Of a stretch of 64,000 nt of DNA, positions 21,134 to 29,108 are shown one piece after another. The position numbers were made by a program, and so were the translations under genes. Under the pieces are notes generated by a model. It was not told the origin of the DNA. It worked only from the letters and a program-made list of their open reading frames with translations, and ran no database searches. Position 1 is the stretch's first letter. The number at the start of each line of letters is the position of its first letter. Source of the DNA: Rhizobiaceae bacterium (lineage in GTDB: Bacteria; Pseudomonadota; Alphaproteobacteria; Rhizobiales; Rhizobiaceae); assembly GCA_029233925.1 (NCBI GenBank), contig JARGOX010000003.1, positions 89,542 through 153,541 of the forward strand, given 5' to 3'.

Positions 21134-22063
21134 ATGGACATCAAGCAGTTGCGATACTTTTGCGCCATCATCGACCATGGGTCCATTACCCGAGCATCGC
21201 AGAGACTGAACGTTGCCCAGCCCGCACTTTCACTGCATATCAAAAAAATGGAGGAGGAACTGGGGGTCCGCCTGCTGGATCGCGGCAAATTTGGTATCAG
21301 ACCAACCGAGGCTGGCACATTGCTGGCTCAGCGCGCGCGTAGCCTGCTGGACGATTTTTCGCGGATTGAAGATGACATACGAACACTCGACAGGGATCCC
21401 ACAGGGGTTGTGCGCATCGGTCTTCCCGGGACAATCAGCAGTATTGTCGCCTTGCCTTTGATTGAGGCATCACGGCAACGCTATCCTCGCATCAAGCTCA
21501 ACATCGCAGAAGCAATGAGCGGATTTATCTCAGACTGGCTAACCGAAGGGCGTGTGGATTTGGCCATATTGTACGAGACAGCACGCCATGGCGGCACCGT
21601 GTCCGAATTGCTTCTGGAAGAGGAGTTGGTGGTATTGTGGCCGGGGAATGCCGATTGCCCATCAGAGTTGGATCTTGCCGAATTGGGCGACATACCTATG
21701 ATTTTTCCGAGCACAGCCCATGGCCTGCGCATACAGATCGATGCCGCCCTGGACGCCTGCGGCATTGCTCCCAATGTCGCGATGGAAATTGATTCCTATG
21801 CCAATATCAAGCGTTTGGTGGCTGCCGGTTTTGGCGCATCAATCTTGCCATCTCATGCGATCCTGGAGGAACTACTGACAGGCAGTCTGGCCACGAGTCG
21901 CATTTCCGGAAACGGCCTGTGGCGTGGAGCCCACATGGTTTGCCCATCTGACAAATCTGTTTCCCGAGCACAGGAAATTATTCGCAACCTTCTGCGCGAG
22001 GTCGTGAAAGACCTGATGGACCGCGGGGTCTGGGCGGCGACACGCGCCCCCCGAACAGATTGA
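21134..22063 (+). CDS. LysR-type transcriptional regulator of the acyl-CoA operon
   Basis: The 309-residue regulator has an N-terminal winged HTH (MDIKQLRYFCAIIDHGSITR, then ASQRLNVAQPALSLHIKKME) and a C-terminal effector domain (GVVRIGLPGTISSIVALPLI onward). Divergent orientation with a palindrome between the genes is the classical arrangement in which a LysR protein controls both its own gene and the neighbouring catabolic operon, activating it with a pathway intermediate. The inducer is unknown. ATG 21134 was chosen because earlier candidates would lie in or against the operator. Confidence 0.9.
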   Translation: MDIKQLRYFCAIIDHGSITRASQRLNVAQPALSLHIKKMEEELGVRLLDRGKFGIRPTEAGTLLAQRARSLLDDFSRIEDDIRTLDRDPTGVVRIGLPGTISSIVALPLIEASRQRYPRIKLNIAEAMSGFISDWLTEGRVDLAILYETARHGGTVSELLLEEELVVLWPGNADCPSELDLAELGDIPMIFPSTAHGLRIQIDAALDACGIAPNVAMEIDSYANIKRLVAAGFGASILPSHAILEELLTGSLATSRISGNGLWRGAHMVCPSDKSVSRAQEIIRNLLREVVKDLMDRGVWAATRAPRTD

Positions 22064-22410
22064 CCGGCATCAGCAGACATCGCTTTCCAAATGTCCCTGC
22101 CAGTCATTTCAGGCCTGAAGCGGTTTGACGCCAAAGTGAGCAAGAAGGGGCTGAGGTTTTGCTTTTTCTCGGCGAACAATTTTCAGCTGGCACAGAAGTT
22201 CAGCGCCTGTTCCCAATTACAGGCGCTGCACGCACAGCAAACAATGCGGATCACCCTCAAAAAGTATTCTCCTTTGTAAATGCGATCCCCACCCTGAATT
22301 AACACGCTGTGCCAATTCCGTTCAGATTGCGTTCAGGCAAGGTCTTCTAATGTTCATGTCAACGCGGGCCACAAGGCTCCGGAACAATCGCTATCAAGAG
22401 GACAATCACC
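22064..22410. other. Intergenic region between the LysR gene and the BA14K gene, with a hairpin
   Basis: In 347 bases without a gene, CAGCGCCTG (22201-22209) and CAGGCGCTG (22220-22228) form a perfect 9-bp stem with a 10-base loop. There is no T-run after it, so it is either a rho-type transcript end or a leader structure. The BA14K ribosome site (AGAGGA) lies near 22397. Confidence 0.5.
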
Positions 22411-22950
22411 ATGGGCAAAGCAGTCAAGTCAATCATCATCACATTGGCCATCACCGCATCCACACTTGTGCCGCTGTCACAGGCCCAATCGAAGGACTGG
22501 GGCAATCGCCAATACGGCAACAATGCACGATCCCATGGTGGCTTCGAGCAGGGTCGTCAGCGTCACGAGCGCTCCTCTCGCAATGACCGGCACTATGGTC
22601 CCAAACATGGTCCCAAACCCGGTCGCAGGCATTACCCCGCCGCACGCAGCAACAACAATGACGATGCTCTGCTGCTCGGAATTTTGGGTCTGGCAGCTGG
22701 CGCAGTCATTGGCGGCGCCCTGTTGAGTGAGCCATCATACAATAGACCACCACGTCGCAGCTATGCGCCCAATGCAGTGCCCAACTATTATCCGCCGGCC
22801 CCTGCTCCGGCCTATGCACAGGGCGGCGATCTGGAGCCATGGAGTGACAATTGGTACCGCTATTGCGCGCAGAAATACCGTTCATTCAAAGCGGCAACGG
22901 GTACCTATCGCGGCTATGATGGTAAAGATCATTTTTGCGTAGCCCGCTGA
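22411..22950 (+). CDS. BA14K-family secreted protein
   Basis: The 179-residue protein has an N-terminal signal peptide (about 1-25, ending near SQAQS) and a basic, His/Asn/Arg-rich middle. A short Gly/Ala hydrophobic stretch (LLLGILGLAAGAVIGGALL) could insert in a membrane, and a Pro/Tyr-rich linker follows. The C-terminal BA14K motif is WYRYCAQKYRSF, then TGTYRGYDGKDHFC. The family is named after a 14-kDa immunoreactive Brucella protein and is largely confined to Hyphomicrobiales; its molecular role is not settled. The gene is alone and convergent with the hydrolase gene. Confidence 0.88.
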   Translation: MGKAVKSIIITLAITASTLVPLSQAQSKDWGNRQYGNNARSHGGFEQGRQRHERSSRNDRHYGPKHGPKPGRRHYPAARSNNNDDALLLGILGLAAGAVIGGALLSEPSYNRPPRRSYAPNAVPNYYPPAPAPAYAQGGDLEPWSDNWYRYCAQKYRSFKAATGTYRGYDGKDHFCVAR

Positions 22951-22969
22951 CCGGGCCGACGAGGAACCT

Positions 22970-23617
22970 CTATTCCTCTTGAAGAAACGGGTTGGTGAGA
23001 CGCTCTTCACCAATCCGTCCACCCGGACCATGTCCGCAAATGAAGCCGACATCATCGCCCAGCGGCAGGACTTTATCGCGAATCGACGCCAGAAGCTGCG
23101 CGTGGTTGCCCCCGGGCAAATCAGTCCTTCCAATGGAGCCGTGAAACAACACGTCACCCACATGGGCAAATCCGGCTTCACGGCTGTAGAAGATGACATG
23201 CCCTGGAGCATGACCCGGGCAATGAAACACCTCAAAGTCATGGTTGCCAAAAGATACAACATCCCCCTCTGAGAGCCATTGGTCCGGTGTGACATTGCGC
23301 ACCGCATCCTGCAGGCCAAACATTTTTGCCTGTTCTTCCAGCCCATCGAGTAGAAATTTGTCATCCCTGTGCGGTCCGACAATCGGAATGCCCAATGCGT
23401 CCTTCAAATCCATGGCGCCGCCGGCATGATCAATATGCCCGTGGGTCAACCAGATGGATTTGATTTCAAGATTGTTCTTGTTGATGACATCCTGGATGGC
23501 TGCAATGTCGCCGCCCGGATCCACGACAACGCCCTGCCTTGATTCCCGATCAAAAAGCACTGTGCAATTTTGTTGGAATGCGGTTACCGGAACAATTCCA
23601 GCCTGTAACTGACCCAT
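22970..23617 (-). CDS. Metallo-beta-lactamase-fold hydrolase, glyoxalase II-like
   Basis: The 215-residue protein has the binuclear metal motif HxHxDH (LTHGHIDHAGG), then HCPGHAPGHVIFY with the next histidine, the bridging Asp in HVGDVLFHGSIGRTDLPGG, and a final His in ICGHGPGGRIGEER. This matches the short glyoxalase II-like/YcbL group of thioesterase-type hydrolases. The physiological substrate is unknown. The start at ATG 23617 fits the family; the frame extends upstream without similarity. It follows ilvE on the same strand and may be cotranscribed with it. Confidence 0.9.
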   Translation of the reverse strand: MGQLQAGIVPVTAFQQNCTVLFDRESRQGVVVDPGGDIAAIQDVINKNNLEIKSIWLTHGHIDHAGGAMDLKDALGIPIVGPHRDDKFLLDGLEEQAKMFGLQDAVRNVTPDQWLSEGDVVSFGNHDFEVFHCPGHAPGHVIFYSREAGFAHVGDVLFHGSIGRTDLPGGNHAQLLASIRDKVLPLGDDVGFICGHGPGGRIGEERLTNPFLQEE

Positions 23618-23709
23618 GGTGCTTTCCCGTTCTTTCCGCTTTGAAACAATTGGTTTTCCGTTCAAACCGGAAAGCACAAAGGCCCCTGTCCGCCGAACTG
23701 TCGCAACGG

Positions 23710-24600
23710 CTATTCCGCAGCGTGCTTTGCCGGCTGAACCGCCTGCATATAGTCACGCATCAAATTGCTCGTGATCTCGCCAACCGCAAATCGATAGGGC
23801 CCGATTTCCGACACGGGTGTGACTTCAGCCGCTGTCCCGGTCAGAAAACACTCTTCAAAATCAGTCATTTCTTCAGGCATGATGACGCGTTCAACAACCT
23901 GATAACCGCGTTTTTTGGCCAGATCGATAACGGTGCGCCGGGTGATGCCATCCAGAAAACAGTCCGGTGTCGGCGTATGAATGATACCATCATTGATGAA
24001 GAACACATTCGCACCCGTCGCCTCCGCCACCTGGCCGCGCCAGTCAAGCATCATGGCGTCTGCGTAACCCTTGTCCTCGGCCGCATGTTTGGACAGCGTA
24101 CAGATCATGTAAAGGCCGGCGGCTTTTGATTTGCACGGTATCGTTGCCGGGTCCGGACGCCGGTATTTGGCGATGTCCAGACGAATGCCTTTCAACCGTT
24201 CCTCGGGCTTGAAATAGGAGGGCCATTGCCAGATCGCAATGGCCAGATTGATGCGGTTATGTTGCGCTGAAACGCCCATCATTTCGCTGCCGCGCCAGGC
24301 AATCGGACGCACATAAGCATCATCGAAACCCTGCATCTTCAGCAGCTCATTGCTCGCATCATCTATTTCCTGAATGCTGTAGGGAATTTCGAAACCCAGC
24401 AATTCAGCCGAATAATGCAGCCGCTCCGTATGTTCTCTTAGTTTGAAGATTTCACCGCCATAGGCCCGCTCACCTTCAAACACTGCACTGGCGTAATGCA
24501 ACCCGTGGGAAAGGACATGCAGCTTTGCATCCTTCCAGGGAACAAATGCGCCATTATACCAGATATGGCCTTCGAGCTGATCAAAAGGCTGCGCAGCCAT
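23710..24600 (-). CDS. ilvE: Branched-chain amino acid aminotransferase
   Basis: The 296-residue class IV PLP enzyme performs the last step of leucine, isoleucine and valine synthesis. Family marks are IWYNGAFVPWKDAKLHVLSH and GLHYASAVFEGERAY at the start, the PLP lysine region IPCKSKAAGLYMICTLSKH, VAEATGANVFFI, and ECFLTGTAAEVTPVSEIG near the end. It is divergent from the marR-type gene with about 215 bases between the starts. That region holds a MarR-type palindrome nearer the marR side, so the repressor may also affect ilvE. Confidence 0.96.
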   Translation of the reverse strand: MAAQPFDQLEGHIWYNGAFVPWKDAKLHVLSHGLHYASAVFEGERAYGGEIFKLREHTERLHYSAELLGFEIPYSIQEIDDASNELLKMQGFDDAYVRPIAWRGSEMMGVSAQHNRINLAIAIWQWPSYFKPEERLKGIRLDIAKYRRPDPATIPCKSKAAGLYMICTLSKHAAEDKGYADAMMLDWRGQVAEATGANVFFINDGIIHTPTPDCFLDGITRRTVIDLAKKRGYQVVERVIMPEEMTDFEECFLTGTAAEVTPVSEIGPYRFAVGEITSNLMRDYMQAVQPAKHAAE

Positions 24601-24742
24601 GGTGTACCTCCAGCGCTAATTCGCTCATGCAAAAATTGTCATGCGTATGATATGAAAACGCCCAATAAAACAGGTTGTTGCCAGACAGGTCTTTCGCTCT
24701 GCCAAAACACAAAAACCAAGCCCATTAGGGGTTTTTCCCTCC

Positions 24743-24771
24743 TTGACGCATAATAAGGCTATCAATAGCAT
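24743..24771 (+). promoter_or_regulatory. Promoter of the marR-response regulator operon
   Basis: TTGACG (24743-24748) and TAGCAT (24766-24771) are 17 bases apart. The predicted transcription start near 24778 falls inside the inverted repeat at 24775-24799. Confidence 0.6.
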
Positions 24772-24774
24772 GAA

Positions 24775-24799
24775 AATATGTCAACAAAGCTGACATATT
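24775..24799. promoter_or_regulatory. Perfect inverted repeat, probable MarR operator
   Basis: AATATGTCA (24775-24783) and TGACATATT (24791-24799) are exact complements separated by seven bases. The site begins four bases after the -10 element, where a bound repressor would block transcription. The upstream in-frame ATG at 24778 is inside this site, which supports ATG 24817 as the real start of the regulator gene. Confidence 0.75.
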
Positions 24800-24816
24800 C
24801 GAAAGGAAATATCGTC

Positions 24817-25299
24817 ATGCCGTCCGAACGGGCACAAAAATCACCCGACGCAGATACCATTACGGATCCTATGGCGGAGATTGACGACATTGATTTCGAC
24901 ATCATAGAACAGTTGTTTTTCGCCTATCGCGATTTCACCTCCGATCCGGATGCGATCCTTTCCAAATCAGGTTTCGGGCGCGCCCACCATCGTGTGGTTC
25001 ACTTTGTAAACCGACGGCCCGGCATGACCGTTGCGGATCTTCTGGACACGTTGAAAATCACCAAGCAAAGCCTTGCCCGGGTGCTCAAGCAACTGGTTGA
25101 TTCTGGTTTTGTAAATCAGGTTGAGGGCGTCAGGGATCGTAGGCAAAGGCGGCTTTACCCCACACGCAAAGGTAGAGACCTGGCATTGGAACTGGCAAGA
25201 CCACAGTCTCGCCGCATAACCAAAGCACTAAGTGGTTTCGGTCCGGAGGAGCAGAAACTGATTGGTAAGTTTCTTCGTGCAATGGTTGATCCGCAATAG
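24817..25299 (+). CDS. MarR-family regulator (PetP-like)
   Basis: The protein of about 160 residues has a winged HTH: GMTVADLLDTLKITKQSLARVL followed by a wing with DRRQRRLYPTRKG. The start at ATG 24817 has AAAGGA nine bases upstream. Together with the next gene it matches the petP-petR pair known from Rhodobacter capsulatus, and the same ilvE-marR-regulator order occurs, as I recall, across Hyphomicrobiales. It probably represses its own operon through the palindrome in its promoter. No ligand can be inferred. Confidence 0.85.
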   Translation: MPSERAQKSPDADTITDPMAEIDDIDFDIIEQLFFAYRDFTSDPDAILSKSGFGRAHHRVVHFVNRRPGMTVADLLDTLKITKQSLARVLKQLVDSGFVNQVEGVRDRRQRRLYPTRKGRDLALELARPQSRRITKALSGFGPEEQKLIGKFLRAMVDPQ

Positions 25300-25344
25300 G
25301 TATTGGGCTTGGATAAGGCTGAGCTCAGATTACAAGGAGGATGC

Positions 25345-26043
25345 ATGCCCGCAGAAGTGTTATCAGACAATGCAGCGCATTTGCTTGTTGTTGATGACGA
25401 CACGCGAATTCGCGATCTGCTGAACCGCTATCTTACCGAGCAGGGTTTTCGCGTAACCAGCGCAGCTGATGCATCAGAAGCCCGGCGCAAGCTCAAGGGT
25501 CTGGAATTCGATCTGCTCATCATTGATGTGATGATGCCAGGCGAAACCGGTGTCGCCCTGACAAAATCATTGCGTGAGATCCGCAATATTCCCGTTCTGA
25601 TGTTGACAGCCCTTGCCGAGATCGGCAGTCGACTGGAAGGGCTTGAGGCGGGGGCTGATGATTATCTCGCCAAACCCTTCGACCCACGCGAGCTCGTTTT
25701 GAGAATCAACAACATCCTCAAACGCGGCGGCCCGCCGGAAATTCCAAAAATCGAGCAGATCGTCTTCGGTCCCTATACATTCGGCCTGGCCCGGCGCGAG
25801 TTGAAAAAGGGCATGGAAATCGTTCGCCTGACGGATCGCGAACAGGAAATCATGGTGCAATTTGCGCAACGCCCCGGCGATACGATCCCCCGCCATGAAC
25901 TGGTCGGCGATGGGATCGATATCGGTGAACGCACGATTGATGTTCAGATCAACCGCCTGCGCAGAAAAATTGAGGACGATCCGGCAAATCCCATGTGGCT
26001 ACAGACGGTCAGGGGCATTGGATACCGCCTTAGCGTCGAATAG
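25345..26043 (+). CDS. OmpR-family response regulator (PetR-like)
   Basis: The 232-residue regulator has a receiver domain with the acidic pocket VVDDD (17-19), phospho-acceptor Asp61 (LLIIDVMMPG) and Lys in DYLAKPFDP. A linker and an OmpR/PhoB winged HTH follow (LTDREQEIMVQFAQ, then ERTIDVQINRLRRKIEDDP and GIGYRL). The start at ATG 25345 has AAGGAGG just upstream. The cognate histidine kinase is probably the gene at 31680: the two are adjacent in related genomes as I recall them, but here 5.6 kb of glycosyltransferase genes lie between. Confidence 0.92.
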   Translation: MPAEVLSDNAAHLLVVDDDTRIRDLLNRYLTEQGFRVTSAADASEARRKLKGLEFDLLIIDVMMPGETGVALTKSLREIRNIPVLMLTALAEIGSRLEGLEAGADDYLAKPFDPRELVLRINNILKRGGPPEIPKIEQIVFGPYTFGLARRELKKGMEIVRLTDREQEIMVQFAQRPGDTIPRHELVGDGIDIGERTIDVQINRLRRKIEDDPANPMWLQTVRGIGYRLSVE

Positions 26044-26585
26044 GATATTTTGGCAATCTGATGCACCTGCCATGAGCAGGCGCCCCCACAATTCCTCTGA
26101 TATTTCATTGGGATTGAAATGCGTAAGACCAACTGACCGGGTGTTCGATCCCAAAAGATTATGGCCGCCTGCGCATCGAAACGGGCGATATCTGTAGCCA
26201 AGCCAATTTCTGGCTGTCATTGCGGTCGCCTTTTCCGATATCAATGTCCACATTTGCATCGGTAAGCGGGTGATCCGCTCTGTCGCGTGAACTTCTGACC
26301 GCAGAACGACAGCAAGGTTGCAACAAGTAATCAACGCCGAATGTGCACGGTCGCCAACCGATCAGGCAGCCATGGATTCGGATGATCTCCCATTGCGAAT
26401 GGGCAAACAAAGTTGATCTGCTTGGCAACCAGGAATCTTGAAAAGGAGGATGCAGTCACAAATCCCTGCGTTATCGTGCTTGAGGAAAGCTTCAATGCGT
26501 AACAAGATCTGCAACATGCATGGGCCAGTACAGATGTTCCTTATACACAACACGCCCGGTCGGGCGCTTGCGCTATAGAGTACAC
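26044..26585. other. Non-coding left flank of the glycosyltransferase islet
   Basis: About 540 bases after the response regulator gene in which I see no convincing gene on either strand, only short frames without family marks. AAGGAGG followed at once by ATG near 26443-26452 opens no useful frame. No transposase, integrase or clear target duplication is visible. Confidence 0.45.
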
Positions 26586-28087
26586 ATGAACAGATCAGGT
26601 AACCCACTGAGATTATTCAAAGGCATGTTCAAAAAAGACAGCCAGCCGGTGACAGAACCGCTGCACACGCAGACGACAATCTACTTCGGCGCTTCATTGC
26701 AGACAAGCTGGATCCGCTTGCCTATCTGAATGTATATCCTGATGTTGCCAAGGCGGGATTAGACCCCTTCGAGCATTGGATGGATTTCGGATTGAAAGAA
26801 GGCCGGCAATTTCCAGGATTGCAAACCAAGCGCGGATCGGAAGCTGAAGAGACCATTGCTGCCGATTGGAACGTTTTTCATCTGAAGGATGAGATCGTTG
26901 CCGTGCGTGTGGAAAAAGTGGCGGCAAAATTACCGCCGTTGATACTGGATCAAATCCGCCATCAGGCACGCCATGACGGCGCAATTTTTGCTTGCGGGCG
27001 CAATGCATTCGCCAAATTGAGACAGGTTGATGCCGATGATTTAATCGACAGGTGCGGGTTGGATGTCGACAAACTGTTGGCGTCAATTGAAACGCCGCCG
27101 CATTCCATCATCATCATTTCGCGTTTGATCGCTGGCGACGCCAAAAAATACGCCGCTGACCTGGCTGACGCACTACAATTTCTTTTGCGCAACCCCGGTT
27201 TTGGTTATTCTAACCGAGCAAAGCTAGATAGAGGCAACGGGTTGGCGAGAGCTGACCATCCTGAAACCCTTCCACAACACCCAGATCATTTACTGGAAAG
27301 ACATGTGCAACGACTGGAACGATCAGATACCCGACGCTCTGGCTCGTTTCCTCAATTTGATGCGTCCAAAGGTTATTCTGGTTGTAAACAGCATGATCGG
27401 TCTGGATGTGGTCGCTCTATACGGGCGCGGCCTCTCGCAATTCGCCAAGATTTCCTGCGCCTTCTTCAGCCTGGGATTACATGGCCGGTTCCCAACGTAT
27501 GGGGCGATATATGCACGACGCGTCTTGCCATTTGCAACTTTACTGACCGACAACAAACCACCTGCGCCCTTGCGACGAGCAACAATTTTCCAGCCGAATT
27601 CTGGCCCGCAGACGACGCGTCAGCCAGCCGTCACCTAAGGAGAACAGGGCGAGGAATATGGATATCGCGTGTAGAACCGCTCAAGGGAACAGGTCTTCTG
27701 GCCGCACTTGCCAGTGCGCGGCAAGCAGACAGGTTTCATATATTCGGACCCTTGCAGGATGATCCAGAGAGAATGGGGCTAAATGCACCCAATATACAAA
27801 TCCATGACCTTGTCTCGGACGTTTCGGCAACTGATTTCACTTCCTATGTCGCATTTATTTTCACAAGTCTGTTTGAGGGAATGCCGAATATCGTTCTTGA
27901 AATGAGCCAACATGCCATTCCGATGGTGTTGGCCGATATTGGCGGACTAAGAGACACATTCGATGAAGACGCTGTTGTTTTTGTCAAACACCTGGATTTG
28001 GAAAATGACACAGCCAGGGCGTTTTCTCGCGCACTGGACCAACACAGGCAAAGCGTTGCAGCAGCATTTCTTCCGGGTGATCCATGA
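26586..28087 (+). pseudogene. Decayed GT4-like glycosyltransferase with three frameshifts and a nonsense codon
   Basis: Homologous segments run through two frames. ATG 26586 opens one frame (to about 26670, TEPLHTQ). The next frame continues with DDNLLRRFIADKLDPLAYLN and a YPDVAKAGLDPFEHWMDFG motif typical of the N-terminal region of large glycosyltransferases. A one-base shift near 27200 leads to VILTEQS, an in-frame TAG at 27225-27227, then IEATGWRELTILKPF and YGRGLSQFAKISCAFFSLG. A third shift near 27570-27600 restores the earlier frame: GIWISRVEPLKGTGLLAALA and FTSLFEGMPNIVLEMSQHAI, the sugar-nucleotide site. Four lesions make a dead gene more likely than errors. The intact C-terminal third still overlaps the next gene by ATGA. 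Confidence 0.85.
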
Positions 28088-28788
28088 CAGATATAACAGT
28101 AACCGTTATTTTTCATCGCGAAGGCGCATTGGCCTTGCCGGCACTGGCCTCCATGCGTGACCTCGTTGATCACACACGTTCACTTGGCCTTTCGGTTGAA
28201 GCACGCGCCGTTCTCGATCGCCCTGACGATCTGACCCGGCATATTGTCGCCTCGCGAGGCGACTGGCTTTGTGCGCCGGAGGAGATAGAATTCGACGACC
28301 TCGGACTTTCCCGCAACGCGGGTGTTCAAGCAGCCAGAGGAAAATTCCTGGCTTTCCTGGACGGAGATGACCTATGGGGAACCGACTGGTTATACCACGC
28401 CCATAATGCAGCAATCTCCAAAAACATCGATGCCATCTGGCATCCGCAGATTTTATATTATTTCTGTGAGACCGACTTTAAACGCCCACCTTCCGGAAGC
28501 CTTCCTGACACTCGCGCCCAATCATATTATCTGCGTCATGCATCGAGCGACGAGGAGCGGTTTAATCAAGATGCGCTGTTCCTGAATAATATCTGGTCAG
28601 CAAATGTTTTCACAACGCAGTCCATCCACTTGCGCTATCCCTATGACTGTGTGGATAGAACCAAGGGATTTGGTATTGAAGATTGGTCATGGAACATGAA
28701 AACGCTCTGGGAAGGCATTCCGCATCATGTGGTTACGGATAAGGTTCACCTCATTCGGAAAAAAAGCTCAGGCTCGCTGGGCCAGTAA
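28084..28788 (+). CDS. GT2-like glycosyltransferase, possibly C-terminally shortened
   Basis: The 234-residue GT-A protein has TVTVIFHREGALALPAL at the start, GDWLCAPEEIEFDDLGLSRN in the middle and a metal-binding DGDD (AFLDGDDLWG). GIEDWSWNMKTLWEGI is a likely acceptor-side segment. It would add a sugar to a surface glycan. Its ATG overlaps the stop of the preceding pseudogene. After the TAA at 28786 the same frame continues for 22 coding-looking codons (NLEEGILPYIQARTGPRIGK) before the next stop, so the original protein may have been longer. The donor and acceptor are unknown. Confidence 0.75.
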   Translation: MTDITVTVIFHREGALALPALASMRDLVDHTRSLGLSVEARAVLDRPDDLTRHIVASRGDWLCAPEEIEFDDLGLSRNAGVQAARGKFLAFLDGDDLWGTDWLYHAHNAAISKNIDAIWHPQILYYFCETDFKRPPSGSLPDTRAQSYYLRHASSDEERFNQDALFLNNIWSANVFTTQSIHLRYPYDCVDRTKGFGIEDWSWNMKTLWEGIPHHVVTDKVHLIRKKSSGSLGQ

Positions 28789-29108
28789 AACCTTGAAGAG
28801 GGAATTCTTCCCTATATACAGGCGAGAACTGGGCCACGGATAGGAAAAACGATCTGATAAAGTCAAAATGCCCCGCGCTGGACGCTATGGCGGGTTAACC
28901 CGGTTCCTGCGATTGACATACGCCCACCGGGTTGGCAGAAAACGGTTATTGTTTTCCCAACCGAAAAGGCTCAGCCCACCAGTGCTAGCCTTATTTAAGG
29001 CCAATGGCCAATTGAAATGCACTTCTCTCTATCCGACGCCGGTCTGCGTAGACCCGGATTAACACAACACGGTAGACGCTGAATTTTGACCAGCCCCGCA
29101 AAAAGATC
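28789..29108. other. Gap between the two GT2-type genes
   Basis: About 320 bases. The first 70 continue the reading frame of the preceding gene past its stop. A 64-codon frame at 28868-29062 has no ribosome site and no recognisable motif, so I do not call it. No promoter or hairpin stands out. Confidence 0.4.

Noticed and set aside
24778-24816. Earlier ATG (24778) for the MarR-type gene
   Set aside because: It lies inside the perfect inverted repeat and at the predicted transcription start, so it could not have a ribosome site on the mRNA.
27190-27230. Programmed frameshift plus stop readthrough as an explanation of the split glycosyltransferase
   Set aside because: Three separate shifts and one TAG would all have to be programmed, and no slippery site with a downstream structure was seen; pseudogene decay is simpler.
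28868-29062. 64-codon frame between the two GT2-type genes
   Set aside because: No ribosome site and no family marks; composition is Arg-rich and unlike the neighbouring proteins.
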